Origin: Omphiscola glabra
Lineage: Eukaryota > Mollusca > Gastropoda > Lymnaeidae
Direction of reading: 5' to 3'
DNA: 64,000 nucleotides
NCBI GenBank assembly: GCA_964017045.1
Contig: OZ024806.1
Span: forward strand, 23,890,003-23,954,002
Made by a program: the position numbers and the translations under genes. This document shows, one piece after another, positions 32,317 through 44,699 of this stretch. The first letter of the stretch is position 1. Each line of letters begins with the position of its first letter. The notes under the pieces were generated by a model. That model did no database searches. It was given only the letters and a program-made list of their open reading frames with translations, and was not told where the DNA came from.

Positions 32317-32644
32317 GTATAGACTGTAAAAACGTTGAAGACGAAGCAAAAGTTAAATTGAAATAAACTAAAGAAAAGAGAAATCTAAGAGCGATAAATC
32401 TGTTAATCTGCTGTGAAATTACATTTGTTACAAACGGTGACATCCAACTTGTTCAAAACACGTCTTAGGAGTAACACATTATCCACATCCACGTTGGACT
32501 CTTTTGCTTTGACCCAAATAGTCTCCCCCCCCCTTCCCTCACCCCCTTCTGTTTCCCCAACCTAATTCCTTATCCCCCCGTATCTGTTTTTCGTTAAAAC
32601 AAAAGCCAACAGAGTTGTCCCATGTCATGTTTAAGCAGAGCTGG

Positions 32645-33108
32645 CAATGATATAAGAAACTGTAAAGACATCAATGATATAATAAACTGTATAGACGGCA
32701 ATGATATAATAAACTGTAAAGACAGCAATGATATAATAAACTGTATAGACGGCTATGCTATAATAAACTGTTTAGACGGCAATGATATAATAAACTGTAT
32801 AGACGGCAATGATATAATAAACTGTATAGACGGCAATGATATAATAAACTGTAAAGACAGCAATGATATAATAAACTGTATAGACGGCTATGCTATAATA
32901 AACTGTTTAGACGGCAATGATATAATAAACTGTAAAGACAGTAATGATATAATGAACTGTATAGACGGCACTGATATAATAAACTGAAACAGACGGAAAT
33001 GATATAATAAACTGTATAGACGGCAATAATATAACAAACTGTATAGAAGCCAATGATATAACAAATTGTTACTGACGGCAATGCTATAATAAACTGTATA
33101 GACGGCAA
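32645..33108. repeat. Minisatellite, 27-bp unit, ~17 copies
   Basis: ATGATATAATAAACTGTATA plus GACGGCA. The variant GGCTATGCTATAA recurs after 135 bp (5 units), a higher-order period. Nine codons per unit keep frames open (DGNDIINCI on +). Confidence 0.95.
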
Positions 33109-33935
33109 TGAAATAAGGAAAAGCACAGACAGCAAGGATAAAAGCAGCTGTATGGACTTCGACATCCATTTACCAACACACTACACTCTAGCATATGTGG
33201 TGAAAGGGTTAATTTGGTTTAGTTGTTTAGCAGGTTCAAGACATTTAAATTATTTCATTTGATTAGATAACACCATGGTTGACTGGCTTTGGGATGGAAG
33301 AGAAAATCGAATTATTATTATTTTTTTTTTCTAGAGTTCGAAGTTTTGTTTGTACGATGGCGTGATCTCACGGGTTTTAGCTTTCCATTAACCCCCACCC
33401 CACTTTTTTTTAAAGTCTATCTCACACCATCCCCTAATCTATAACTTGATATCACTCTATCTGCTAGTCTATAGTTTTATATGATACCATCGTCTATACC
33501 ACACCATCCACAGTCTATATCACACCATCCACAGTCTATATCGCTCCGTCCACCTCAGCCTGTGTCACACCGTCTATAGCATTAAATCAAACCATCATCC
33601 TTTCCTTTTATCATACCATCTCCAGTCTACATCAGAGATCTGACGTATCTATCACGTCATCTTCACCAGTCGCCATGGCGGTCAGTTGTTTACGGAAACG
33701 CGTCTCATGGGTGTCATGACGAATTTAAAAGTCTTAGCCACAAGGGGGCGTAACACAGTCGCGACCCAAGGGTCAAGTTTCCCTCTCGATGTCCTTTTCG
33801 TTCTGAGTTACACGAAGCTATTTTAGTAAACGCCATTCTAACCCGGAGAGGCGGTTAATAGCACAGTTTTATCCTAAACATTTTGGGTTCGAGATTCATT
33901 CGGTGTCCTTCATATCCCTAGACTAATCTCTAAGC
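33109..33935. other. Unique stretch with weak CACCATC repeats
   Basis: Loose repeats of CACACCATCCACAGTCTATA at about 33480-33545; no gene. Confidence 0.45.
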
Positions 33936-34139
33936 CAGTGCTTCTCAACCTTCTTAATGCCGTGATCCTTCATACAGTTCCTCACGTTGTGGCGACCCCC
34001 AAACACAAAATTATTTTCGTTGCTACTCCATAACTGTAGTGTATATGTTATTTCCAAAGGTCTTACGCAACCCACGTGAAAGGGTCATTCGAACCACAAA
34101 GTGGTCGCGACCCACACTGCCACAGGTTGAGAAACGCTG
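33936..34139 (+). mobile_element. SPIN-like hAT MITE, best-preserved copy
   Basis: Starts CAGTGCTTCTCAACCTTCTT and ends CACAGGTTGAGAAACGCTG. Contains ATTATTTTCGTTGCTACTCC, GAAAGGGTCATTCGAACC and GTGGTCGCGACCCACA. Flanks CTCTAAGC and CCCTAAGC agree at 7 of 8 positions with a central TA, as expected for Buster-type hATs. Confidence 0.9.
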
Positions 34140-34147
34140 CCCTAAGC

Positions 34148-34473
34148 CCCGAGAGTCACTTAATATCCTTCAAGATTCCTATCTTTATCTTTAAAGATTT
34201 CAGCTGTAAGACACAGTGAGTTTAATTCATAGTATAAATGAGTAGTCTCCAATCCTTTGAGTTTGTTTAAATGTATCATGTATGCACTTTTCGGTCGTAG
34301 TGTATGCCACACTTTTCTCGGATTCGGAAAGTTTTCTTGAGCTCCGGAATTAATTTTTTTTCGGAAATTTCGAAGTTGGTTGAGTGATTCCCCACCCCAC
34401 CCACCCACCTCTCTCTTTCCTCATGTTTACAATCAAAATCTGTTAGTGCAATTTTTTACTACTTCTACTATGT
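34148..34473. other. Unique stretch
   Basis: No gene or element recognised. Confidence 0.4.
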
Positions 34474-35284
34474 GAATGAGTGTTAGAGGCAAATGACCTC
34501 AGAGTTCCTATTGAATTCTAACGTGCAACCATTTTCATGAGTGTTAGAGGCTAATGACCTCTGAGTACCTATTGAATTCTAACATGCAGCCATTTTCATG
34601 AGTGTTGGAGGCTAATGACCTCTGAGTACCTATTGAATTCTAACGTGCAGCCATTTTCATGAGTGTTGGAGGCTAATGACCTCTGAGTACCTATTGAATT
34701 CTAACGTGCAGCCATTTTCATGAGTGTTCGAGGCTAATGACCTCTGAGTACCTATTGAATTCTAACGTGCAGCCATTTTCATGAGTGTTGGAGGCTAATG
34801 ACCTCTGAGTACTTATTGAATTCTAACGTGCAGCCATTTTCATGAGTGTTAGAGGCTAATGACCTCTGAGTACCTATTGAATTCTAACGTGCAGCCATTT
34901 TCATGAGTGTTGGAGGCTAATGACCTCTGAGTACCTATTGAATTCTAACGTGCAACCATTTTCATGAGTGTTGGAGGCTAATGACCTCTGAGTACCTATT
35001 GAATTCTAACGTGCAGCCATTTTCATGAGTGTTAGAGGCTAATGACCTCTGAGTACCTATTGAATTCTAACGTGCAGCCATTTTCATGAGTGTTGGAGGC
35101 TAATGACCTCTGAGTACCTATTGAATTCTAACGTGCAACCATTTTCATGAGTGTTGGAGGCTAATGACCTCTGAGTACCTATTGAATTCTAACGTGCAGC
35201 CATTTTCATGAGTGTTAGAGGCTAATGACCTCTGAGTACCTATTGAATTCTAACGTGCAGCCATTTTCATGAGTGTTGGAGTCT
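34474..35284. repeat. Minisatellite, 61-bp unit, ~13 copies
   Basis: GTGTTGGAGGCTAATGACCT, CTGAGTACCTATTGAATTCT and AACGTGCAGCCATTTTCATG. Copies are nearly identical, differing at TTGGAGG/TTAGAGG and CAGCC/CAACC. Confidence 0.96.
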
Positions 35285-36119
35285 AAAAAAAGTATAAAAT
35301 CCAATACTTAATTACTCATCCACGTGACATTGCATTGGTCAGGTATTGTTTACATACACTTACTAGATGATATACCCAGTTATTTTTCCTGGTATGTATT
35401 CGCTATTTAATCTTTAAACTTTTTAGTAAAAAATTTAATTGGGGGCCCTTAAAAAATCATGTAGATACATACAAAATAAAAAACTTTAAAAATTCGTTCG
35501 ATCATAAAAGACTTAAAAATACCAGAGCAATTTCCGGTTTAGATCTTTTCAATTTATATTTAGGCCTATGTAGAAATTAATGGAACACATAATTTGAATC
35601 CTTCTTCTCGAAATAGAGAATTTGTTTCTAGGTCCCACCCCCACGCAAGTATTTCAAGTCTGACGATGATAAGTTTTTGCACCAAAGCTTCGTCCACATC
35701 GGTGGATTCATGTAGGAATATATGTAGAATATTTATATATACAATCTTTAAATGTTTAAGATATACCATATTGGTTGGAATAGAGGCCGCGCATTTTCCC
35801 CTTATGTAATCGTTTAAACTAGGGCTATGCCGTATAATGGAGTTGTTCCTAATAAGCAAATACATAAAATGCCGTTTAATGTGAATTCCTGTATATATAA
35901 AGGTTGCGTCTTATTATCAGGAGCGACCTTTAATGCCAACAATCCAGTATATGATTCATGTAATGCGAACTCTCATCGCGAAATTTTTGACCTCTTGTTG
36001 CTACTATTCAGGATGATGCAAAGGGATGGTGTGAAGGCGTGGTGGGAAAGGGTGATAGCAGCCCCGGGCGCCAACATCAAGGAAAGCGGAAATCTCCAAG
36101 TATCCATGTATACATATAC

Positions 36120-36162
<43 letters not shown>

Positions 36163-37336
36163 TGAATAAATCATACATCTTTTAATCATGAAACAGGCAA
36201 AAGTGTGTGTGTGTGTGTGGGGGGGGGGGTGTGGTGCTATTTTCGGGCATCTGCCTTGACAAAGTTTTTTCCTTCACGGTCCTGCTAGTATTTTAAGACT
36301 TTACTTTGAAAGTTATTTTCCTAAGTTTGCACCAAAACTATGTTAATAAATATTAAAGGGCAAATTTCGCTGACTCTTGAGTCGGTCAACAAACTCACTC
36401 GCTACTCTATTAAAAAAATGTTTCGTTTACGAAATTGAAACAATGTTTTCTAGCACCAGGACCCGAAACTAACAGCACGTGCAGCCTCGTTTTTAACATA
36501 TGACTTCAACCTACTCACAGGGCCCGGGGGGGGGGGGTTAGGGGGCGTGCAGATTTGCATTGTTTGTATTTGGACTTGTATGTCGTTGTCACAGCTTCCA
36601 ACAACTAGGGCGTTGATGTCAAGACGAGGTTGGAGCTGTGGGAAAGGGGGGAGGCGGGGCATTTGGAGTTTCATAATCATTAAAAAGCAAAGATGCTTTT
36701 TTTCATTTCATTATATAACAAAGTAGCGTTTTTTATATGCTTAAAGTTATGAATTATATATTACTTATGGTAATAGCAACGTGTGTTATTATTTATTTTA
36801 TCATCGCTATTGCTGTGTTGCGTTTTGTAGCTATACTTTTTATGACCCCCTTACTGTTATTACAAAAGTAAAGATCAATACCTATAATAAAAAGTAATGA
36901 ATTTTACTTCATTTGTCATTCAAATTAATTAACTTCGTGGCATTGCTGCACGATAACCACCTTGTACATTCAATTTCTTAGCGTTCTTTTTTTTTTTCTT
37001 CAAGAAAAATTTGTTTCAATATAAACTCTTTAAATGTTCTTTTTAGACAACACTTTTAAAAAAACAACAACATTTAGTCAACAAATTAAGGAATGCTCAC
37101 AAGTTCTCTTTGTGGCCGTTGATAAATCTTGGCAATCATAGACATTGAGATACCATCAGCGCATCGTCGTGATTCCATGATTAAGAATGATGGCATGGGG
37201 AACAAAGTTATATAATATATATATATTTTTTTAAAATAATTGAAGTATGACCTGATTTTGTGATGCAGGCAGTGGCGTACCTGGTTTATCGACTAAACGG
37301 GCGACCGTAACATGAGGTTAATAATGGGGGATACTG
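35285..37336. other. Unique stretch, 2 kb
   Basis: AT-rich. Contains a (TA)n run at 36119-36162, GT and G runs at about 36205-36229 and 36527-36538, and a lone hAT-type terminus CAGTGGCGTACC near 37270. Open frames of up to 112 codons here have no recognisable homology or splice context. Confidence 0.5.
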
Positions 37337-37450
37337 CAATCAGGTTAGCACAATAGGAAATTAGTAAAACACAGTAAGGTTTAACCTGAAAAAAAGGAAC
37401 GCAACAAAAGAACGAACGTGTCGGCAGGAAGCCTTCATCAGCGTACAAAC
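37337..37450. mobile_element. Repeat copy with hammerhead-like motif
   Basis: GCAATCAGGTTAGCACAATA, GGAAATTAGTAAAAC, then GGAACGCAACAAAAGAACG match the right arm of 3490-3731 in inverse orientation. On the minus strand, CTGATGAAGGC-loop-GCCGACACG spans 37413-37446. Confidence 0.55.
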
Positions 37451-37883
37451 AGAATAGCGAATAAAATAAGAAATATCAAAAAATTATAAAATAGCACTTG
37501 GCTGAGTAGTGTCCACGAAGGCAGCAAAAGATTTGTGGAAATAACAGGAGGAACTTTTTGGGGCTTATAAAATAATATTATAGAAATAATGTTCGCGCGT
37601 GTGCTTTAGAGCGCAATTTGGGGATTCCGTCCTGGTAGGCATATACCAAGGTACGCAGGAATCCATATTCACACGAGAACATATTTTAATTTACAGTCTC
37701 AGTTTTCCCTCAAAATAAATCCAACTCCTTAATATGACGTCACACAGAGCATAAATAACTTCAATATATCCATCCGGGTTTGTATAGCTTTGATGGCTTC
37801 CTCGAAATACCAAAATAATACCGTATAGTTACTAAAAGAGTATCGTTTATAAAGGAAATTGCTTGGGTAAATGGATGACTTCG
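37451..37883. other. Unique stretch
   Basis: AT-rich; TGACGTCA at 37735-37742; no gene. Confidence 0.45.
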
Positions 37884-39486
37884 TTGGTCAGTGGGTTTGG
37901 TCGGTGGGTTTTGTCAGTGGGTTTTTGTCAGTGGGTTTTGTCGGTAGGTTTGATCAGTGGGTTTGGTCAGTGGGTTTTGTCTGTGGGTTTTGTCGGTAGG
38001 TTTGATCAGTGGGTTTGGTCGGTAGGTTTTGTCAGTGGGTTTTGTCGGTAGGTTTTGTCAGTGGGTTTGGTCGGTAGGTTTGATCAGTGGGTTTGGTCGG
38101 TGGGTTTTGTCAGTGGGTTTGGTCGGTAGGTTTGATCAGTGGGTTTGGTCGGTGGGTTTGATCAGTGGGTTTGGTCGGTGGGTTTGATCAGTGGGTTTTG
38201 TCGGTAGGTTTGATCAGTGGGTTTGGACGGTAGGTTTTGTCAGTGGGTTTTGTCGGTAGGTTTTGTCAGTGGGTTTGGTCAGTGGGTTTTGTCAGTGGGT
38301 TTGGTCAGTGGGTTTGGTCAGTAGGTTTGATCAGTCGGTTTGGTCGGTGGGTTTGATCAGTGGTTTTGGTCGATGGGTTTGATCAGTGGGTTTGGTCGGT
38401 GGGTTTGATCAGTGGGTTTGGTCAGTGGGATTGATCAGTGGGTTTGGTCAGTGGGTTTGGTCGGTGGGTTTGGTCGATAGGTTTGATCAGTGGGTTTGGT
38501 CGGTGGGTTTTATCAGTGGGTTTGGTCTGTGGGTTTGATCAGTGGGTTTGGTCGGTGGGATTGATCAGTGGGTTTGGTCAGTGGGTTTGGTCGGTAGGTT
38601 TGATCAGTGGGTTTGATCAGTGGGTTTGGTCGGTGGGTTTGGTCAGTGGGATTGATCAGTGGGTTTGATCAGTGGGTTTGGTCAGTGGGTTTGATCAGTG
38701 GGTTTGGTCGGTAGGTTTGATCAGTGGGTTTGGTCGGTAGGTTTGATCAGTGGGTTTGGTCAGTGGGATTGATCAGTGGGTTTGGTCAGTGGGTTTGATC
38801 AGTGGGTTTGGTCGGTAGGTTTGATCAGTGGGTTTGGTCAGTGGGTTTGATCAGTGGGTTTGATCAGTGGGTTTGGTTGGTAGGTTTGATCAGTGGGTTT
38901 GGTCGGTAGGTTTGATCAGTGGGTTTGATCAGTGGGTTTGGTCGGTGGGATTTGTCAGTGGGTTTGGTCGGTGGGTTTGGTCGGTAGGTTTGATCAGTGG
39001 GTTTGGTCGGTGGGTTTTGTCAGTGGGTTTGGTCGGTGGGTTTGATCAGTGGGTTTGGTCGGTGGGTTTTGTCAGTGGGTTTGGTCGGTGGGTTTGATCA
39101 GTGGGTTTGGTCGGTGGATTTGATCAGTGGGTTGGGTCGGTAGGTTTGATCAGTGGGTTTGGTCGGTAGGTTTTGTCAGTGGGTTTGGTCGGTGGGTTTG
39201 TCAGTGGGTTTGGTCGGTAGGTTTGATCAGTGGGTTTGGTCAGTGGGTTTGGTCAGTGGGTTTGGTCAGTGGGTTTTGTCAGTAGGTCTGGTCAGTGGGT
39301 TTGGTCGGTGGGTTTTTCAGTAGGTCTGGTCAGTGGGTTTTGTCAGTGGGTTTGGTCGGTAGGTTTGATCAGTGGGTTTGGTCAGTGGGTTTTGTCAGTA
39401 GGTCTGGTCAGTGGGTTTTGTCAGTGGGTTTGGTCGGTGGGTTTGGTCAGTAGGTCTGGTCAGTGGGTTTTGTCAGTGGGTTTTTC
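37884..39486. repeat. Minisatellite, 13-bp unit, ~120 copies (1.6 kb)
   Basis: Units GTGGGTTTGGTCG, GTAGGTTTGATCA and GTGGGTTTTGTCA in mixed order, often as 26-bp dimers. The + strand is almost devoid of C except in TC/TCA steps. It is the longest array in the window. Confidence 0.97.
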
Positions 39487-39547
39487 CAATTCTGTGGGTG
39501 CAGACTTTTAGCGTTGTCAATGTTTTAATTGGGAGAAGTTTGCCAAA

Positions 39548-40422
39548 TGAATATGAAAGTTAGACTAAAACTCCAAATACACATGAATGTTAGTCAGAAA
39601 CACAAGGTGCACATGAACGTTAGACAGGAACCCAAGGTACACATGAACGTTAGACAGGGGCCCAAGGTACACATGAATGTTAGACAGGAACCCAATTAGG
39701 TACACATGAACGTTAGACAGGAACCCAAGGTACACATGAACGTTAGACAGGAACCCAAGGTGCACATGAACATTAGACAGGAACCCAAGGTACACATGAA
39801 CGTTAGACAGGGGCCCAAGGTACACATGAACGTTAGACAGGAACCAAATTAGGTACACATGAAAGTTAGACAGGGGCTCAAGGTACACATGAAAGTTAGA
39901 CAGGAACCCAAGGTACAAATGAAAGCTAGACAGGGTCCCAAGGTACACATGAACGTTAGACAGGAACCCAAGGTACAAATGAAAGCTAGACAGGGTCCCA
40001 AGGTACACATGAAAGTTAGACAGGAACCCAAGGTACAAATGAAAGCTAGACAAGGTCCCAAGGTACACATGAAAGTTAGACAGGAACCCAAGGTACAAAT
40101 GAAAGCTAGACAGGGTCCCAAGGTACACATGAAAGTTAGACAGGAACCCAAGGTACAAATGAAAGCTAGACAAGGTCCCAAGGTACACATGAAAGTTAGA
40201 CAGGAACCCAAGGTACAAATGAAAGCTAGACAGGGTCCCAAGGTACACATGAAAGTTAGACAGGAACCCAAGGTACAAATGAAAGCTAGACAAGGTCCCA
40301 AGGTACACATGAAAGTTAGACAGGAACCCAAGGTACAAATGAAAGCTAGACAGGGTCCCAAGGTACACATGAACGTTAGACAGGAACCCAAGGTACACAT
40401 GAAAGTTAGACAGGAACCCAAT
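39548..40422. repeat. Minisatellite, 30-bp unit, ~29 copies, nested 60- and 120-bp higher-order repeats
   Basis: Unit AAGGTACACATGAAAGTTAG plus ACAGGAACCC. From about 39905 the units alternate ACAAATGAAAGCTAGACAG and ACACATGAAAGTTAGACAG (60 bp), and every second dimer has CAAGGTCCC instead of CAGGGTCCC (120 bp). Long frames on both strands are artefacts of the 30-bp period. Confidence 0.97.
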
Positions 40423-40446
40423 ATACATATTTTGCTTCGTTTGAGC

Positions 40447-40642
40447 CAGTGGTCGGCAAACTCAGAAGTCAAAAGAGCCAAAACATCAGCATCAAGACAA
40501 GTACATTTTTTATGAGAGCGAAATTTATTTTCAAGAACTATGGTTTTCGGAGACAAAACCGATTTGTGGCGGACTGGCCGAGCCGCACTAACGTCGCTAA
40601 AGTGCTGCATGCGGCCCGCGAGCCGCGTTTTCCCTACCACTG
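40447..40642. mobile_element. hAT-type MITE, CAGTGGTCGGCAAAC family
   Basis: Begins CAGTGGTCGGCAAACTC and ends GTTTTCCCTACCACTG, with GCATGCGGCCCGCGAGCCGC before the end, a typical hAT motif. Flanks GTTTGAGC and GTTTAGGC are an eroded 8-bp duplication. Confidence 0.75.
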
Positions 40643-40789
40643 GTTTAGGCTATTATTACTGAAGCTGACACTAAGAAATTTTGTGTGCGCTGTCGTTTTC
40701 ACTTTGTGTGCACACCATTTTTGTTTAGCTGTGAGCACCGTTTTCCCTTGTTTGCGTGCGTTCATGAACAAACCTAAAAGGTAACGTTG

Positions 40790-41600
40790 CTCACCATTCC
40801 TTACCACACCTCATCTCTCCTTACGCATATCATTCTGTCTAACCAAATATCCCCATTCCTTACCACACCTCATCTCTCCTTACGCATATCATTCTGCCTA
40901 ATCAAATTTCCCCATTTCTTACCACACTTCAGCCCTTCTAACCATACTTCCCATTTCTTACATTTCCACCCCTCTTCTTACCACACTTCACTCCTTCTTA
41001 CCACACTTCACTCCTTCTTACCACACTTCACTCCTTCTAACCACACATCACTCCTTCTAACCACACTATCCTTACCACACTTCACTCCTTCTTACCGCAC
41101 ATCATCACTTCTAACCACACTTCACTCTTTCTTACCTCACATCATCCCTTCTAACCACACTTCACCACTTCTTACCTCACATTATCCCTCCTTGCCATGA
41201 CACTTCATCCTTCCTTAACACACATGAATCCTCACACCACATCTCAACTCTATACTTAACGAACATCACCCCTTTACTAATTATCACCACCCTCTTACCA
41301 CAAATAACCCTCTTTACATCACATCACATCACCCCCATTACCTCACATCATTTCCTTACCACAAATAACCCTCTTTACCTCACATCACCCGCATTACCTC
41401 ACATCATTCGCATACCACGCATAACTTTTTTTAAACAGAAAGCAACGCTCTTTACGACACATCACCATCAATACCACACATTACCCCTCGTTACCACACA
41501 TTACCCTTATTAACACACATCACCCTTCATTACCACATATCGCCAGTCACCACCGAGGTTTACACCTCGCTGCCACACAAATGCCCCACATTTCCTTATC
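40790..41600. repeat. Degenerate C/T/A-rich repeat around CTTACCACACTTCACTC
   Basis: TTCTTACCACACTTCACTCC and TCTAACCACAC variants every 18-25 bp; the first part (40796-40910) holds a 60-bp duplication. Order decays toward 41600. Confidence 0.75.
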
Positions 41601-43738
41601 CCACAAGGTAGCATATTGTATCAAAACTGTAACTCACTATAACTCACTATAACTCACTACATAACTCATTTCTCCCCATCACCTTAAAGCACCCCAAAAC
41701 ACCGTTTTATCTAAACACATGTAAGACTTTAAGCAGAATTAATGCTGCCGCTCATGACGTCAGCATCACGAGTGTGAGAAAGTATCCAATTCTTCGCACA
41801 GCGAGGCGAATCTCGCATTCAGGAGGGCATAATTCCGACAATTTATGAAACCTTGGACCGGCATAATCATATGCTTTATTTAAAACCCACGCCCTGGGTG
41901 TTTAGCGGAATACACCCAAATTTATTGGAATTTCCCCCAAATCCGCGAATGCTGCTTCACTTATCTTGAAGTTTTGTCCGGTAATTTGCAGGGCCCCCAT
42001 TTGCGACCTTTCTCCCCTTTTGGCAGTTTTACGATTTCGGAGCAGTGCTCCAACGAAAGGTAACTCTAATTGGGGGGGCTCAGTTTTTAAATTATTTTTT
42101 TTTCCTGCACGGACAATGGGCGCCAGCTTCTTTTTTCCCCCTTTGGAGGGCGCCACGCCCCCTCGTTCCCTATGACCCCCTTGCATTCGCTAATTAGACG
42201 CGAGATAGCCAAAGCTCCATGGGAAAACGGGCAGGGTAAGAATAAATACCATGGTCTCCTCGTGTTTCGCCACTCGTTATACGCTCGTCCGTTATCGTAG
42301 TTCCTCGTGATTTAGGTGGAGGATTATTTCGAGTGCAAAAACCTTTTGCTTGCGTCGGTTCCCCATCGGGTGGTTACCAGCAACGGATCCTGATTTTAAT
42401 ATTCTTTTTCAAAATACATAAGTAAGGATTTCAACGTGGAATTATATATTTTTTCTTCCATATTGTTTTTGGGTGGGTTCGGGGAAAGGGGGGGGGGTCA
42501 CCTTGTCTTGATATAATAGATATGCAGTTAAGCCAAGTCTTGACATGTTTGCATGCAAGAAAAAAATTGGTAATGGGACGTTTGGGGGAGGGGGGGGGTT
42601 ACGTCTAATCGTAGGACAGATTCCAGTTTTGTGCCATTGTCGTTTGAGTCACCTATTCCCGCTACACCGCCGAAAAAAATCTGCATTAGGAGTGTCGTCA
42701 CATAAAACAAAAGCAAGTTTCATGCGAATTACTGTAAATACATGAACTCGAGTACACTTGTGAATCCTTAAACGAACTATTTTACAGTACACCAACATTG
42801 ACCTAGTTTTTGTTGCCTGGTTGTTTGTTGTTTAAAGCTTTAAGTTTATCTAACCATGGGATGAATCAATAATTTTGATTAGGTACTGGTAACATCGACT
42901 TTGATACGATCGCCGCAAACAGACATGACGTATTCTGGTCACGTGACTAACTAACTGACATGTTCTGGAGGAGTCTTGAGCTTGTAGCTCTGAAGGCACC
43001 TCAACAATCTGATCCATCTTTCAGGCCATGCCATACAACATCCCCTGAACAGAGGACACCGCCGCTCCCATGGCTTCCCAGACGTCAAACTTTGAGACAG
43101 GAAGTCAACAGGTGCGTGACGTGTCTCTGGGGCTGGTGTGCGATGCCGGCAGTTCGGGTCCCTGTCGGGTCAAACGCCGAAATATTTTAGTTGAAGAAAT
43201 ATTTCACTTTCTTCTTTCTTTCTATTTTTGTGTGTCAACCCAGCGTTTCCTAAAAGACCTTGGGTAGACAGACTTCTGGCTGGTGCGACCATTTGGTTGT
43301 TGAGACTGTTTGGTAGAAGTGTGACCCCCCCCCCCCCTTGTTAGTTTGACCACTTGGTAGTGATACTTTTTGAAAGTCCATTATAACTTGAACTAATTCA
43401 CTATATTGACATTAGACTTTATTTATTTTGTGTAACACAATTTCCAATATACTTTTTAAACCAATTTTGGGTTAGGTTTGGGGGGGGGGCGGGAGATTGT
43501 GTACGTGAAGGAGGGATGAAGGTGATTGCAGGTGTAGAAGTGATACTTGAACTTCCACAAGTTGTCCCAAGGGTCGGAAAAACCGGTAACAAAAAACAAA
43601 AACCTCCAGTTACTCTCGTTAACTGAAGGTATGCACTAAAGATAACGCCAATAACCTTTCAATGTGTAAGTTTGTATTTTTCCATATATGTCATTAAGTA
43701 GCTGTTTAACATTTAAAAATAAGTGCATCACGCTGTGC
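41601..43738. other. Unique stretch, 2.1 kb
   Basis: Contains a GC-richer, repeat-free island (about 41740-42400) with a perfect TGACGTCA at 41755-41762, then AT-rich sequence with G and C runs. No coding exon recognised; a 94-codon minus frame at 41902-42186 lacks homology I know. Confidence 0.45.
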
Positions 43739-44040
43739 AGGCCCACTGACCACTACGTCCTTGCAACAACAGCTGAGACTATCCAGGTCAACTGACCATC
43801 CCGTCCTTGCAACAACAGCTGAGACTACCAAGGTCAACTGACCACCCCGCCCTTGCAACAACAGCTGAGACTATCCAGGTCAACTGACCACCACGTCCTT
43901 GCAACAACAGCTGAGACTATCGAGGTCAACTGACCACCACGTCCTTGCAACAACAGCTGAGACTATCCATGCGAAATGACCTTTAGGTCTTTGTGACACC
44001 CTCAAAGTATCCAGGCCAACTGACCATCACTTCCTAACAA
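43739..44040. repeat. Minisatellite, 46-bp unit, ~6 copies
   Basis: CAACTGACCACCACGTCCTT, GCAACAACAGCTGAGACTAT; last copies diverged. Confidence 0.9.
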
Positions 44041-44204
44041 CAACGCACACACTGTTTAAGCCCCCTGACATTCCCGTCCACGAGTTTAAAACCACTGGTC
44101 AAGCAAATATCCACCTAATTTTAAGAAAGTAAACACATCCATATATTTTTCAGGATTGCAGCCTACCACAGAAAGAGTGATCACATTTAAAAGTAAGTTC
44201 TAAC

Positions 44205-44382
44205 CAGTGGCGTAGCGAGCTTAACTCGCGCCCGGGGCAAAATACTTTTTTAGCGCCCCCCAATACCTTTTTAGCGCCCCCCTATTCGAAAGCCATACAA
44301 TATTATAGTAAAATATACCATTTGGCGCCCCTTTGTGAGTAGCGCCCGGGGCATGATCCCCCCCCCCCTCACTACGCCACTG
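44205..44382. mobile_element. hAT-type MITE, CAGTGGCGTAGC family, copy 1
   Basis: Begins CAGTGGCGTAGCGAG, ends CTACGCCACTG; perfect flanking GTTCTAAC (44197-44204, 44383-44390). Internal GCGCCCCCC runs are typical of the family. Confidence 0.88.
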
Positions 44383-44390
44383 GTTCTAAC

Positions 44391-44699
44391 CACACTACAT
44401 AAAATGCATTATAACTTGAATGCATCTTTTGTCAAAGTAACTTCAGTAGATTTCCCGCACGGGTACGCCTGTGGCGGACAATTCTAAATGTTAAAAAAGG
44501 TAAGTACGCCTCTGGCGTCACGTTCTTGATGTTAAAAATGAAAGAAAAATTTGGGCCCATAAGTCAGAACATTTTCTACCGGTTGAATTATAACCTGCGA
44601 GAAAAAAAAAAAATTAAATAATATATATTATACATAAATTAATTTTTCTAAATATTTTCCGTCTGGTAAAGAGTTACTGCTATTTTAGGAATAAAATTA
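44391..44699. other. Unique stretch
   Basis: Two short copies of GGTACGCCTGTGGCG / AGTACGCCTCTGGCG; otherwise AT-rich and unremarkable. Confidence 0.4.

Larger units (their letters stand above)
31758..32644. other. Unique stretch
   Basis: Holds degenerate copies of AAGTA...GTGTGTAC-type sequence at 31780-32110, plus the retroposon tail and hAT fragment listed separately. No gene. Confidence 0.45.

Noticed and set aside
37884..39486. Telomere-like repeat because of GGGTTT
   Set aside because: The 13-bp unit is mixed and irregular, unlike TTAGGG-type telomeres, and lies inside the window.
39565..40640. Frames of 287 and 263 codons (-) and 218 codons (+)
   Set aside because: The 30-bp unit is a multiple of three with no stop, so all are repeat artefacts; no domain or splice context.
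41902..42186. 94-codon minus frame with Lys/Arg-rich segments
   Set aside because: No domain, no splice context; more likely a non-coding island.
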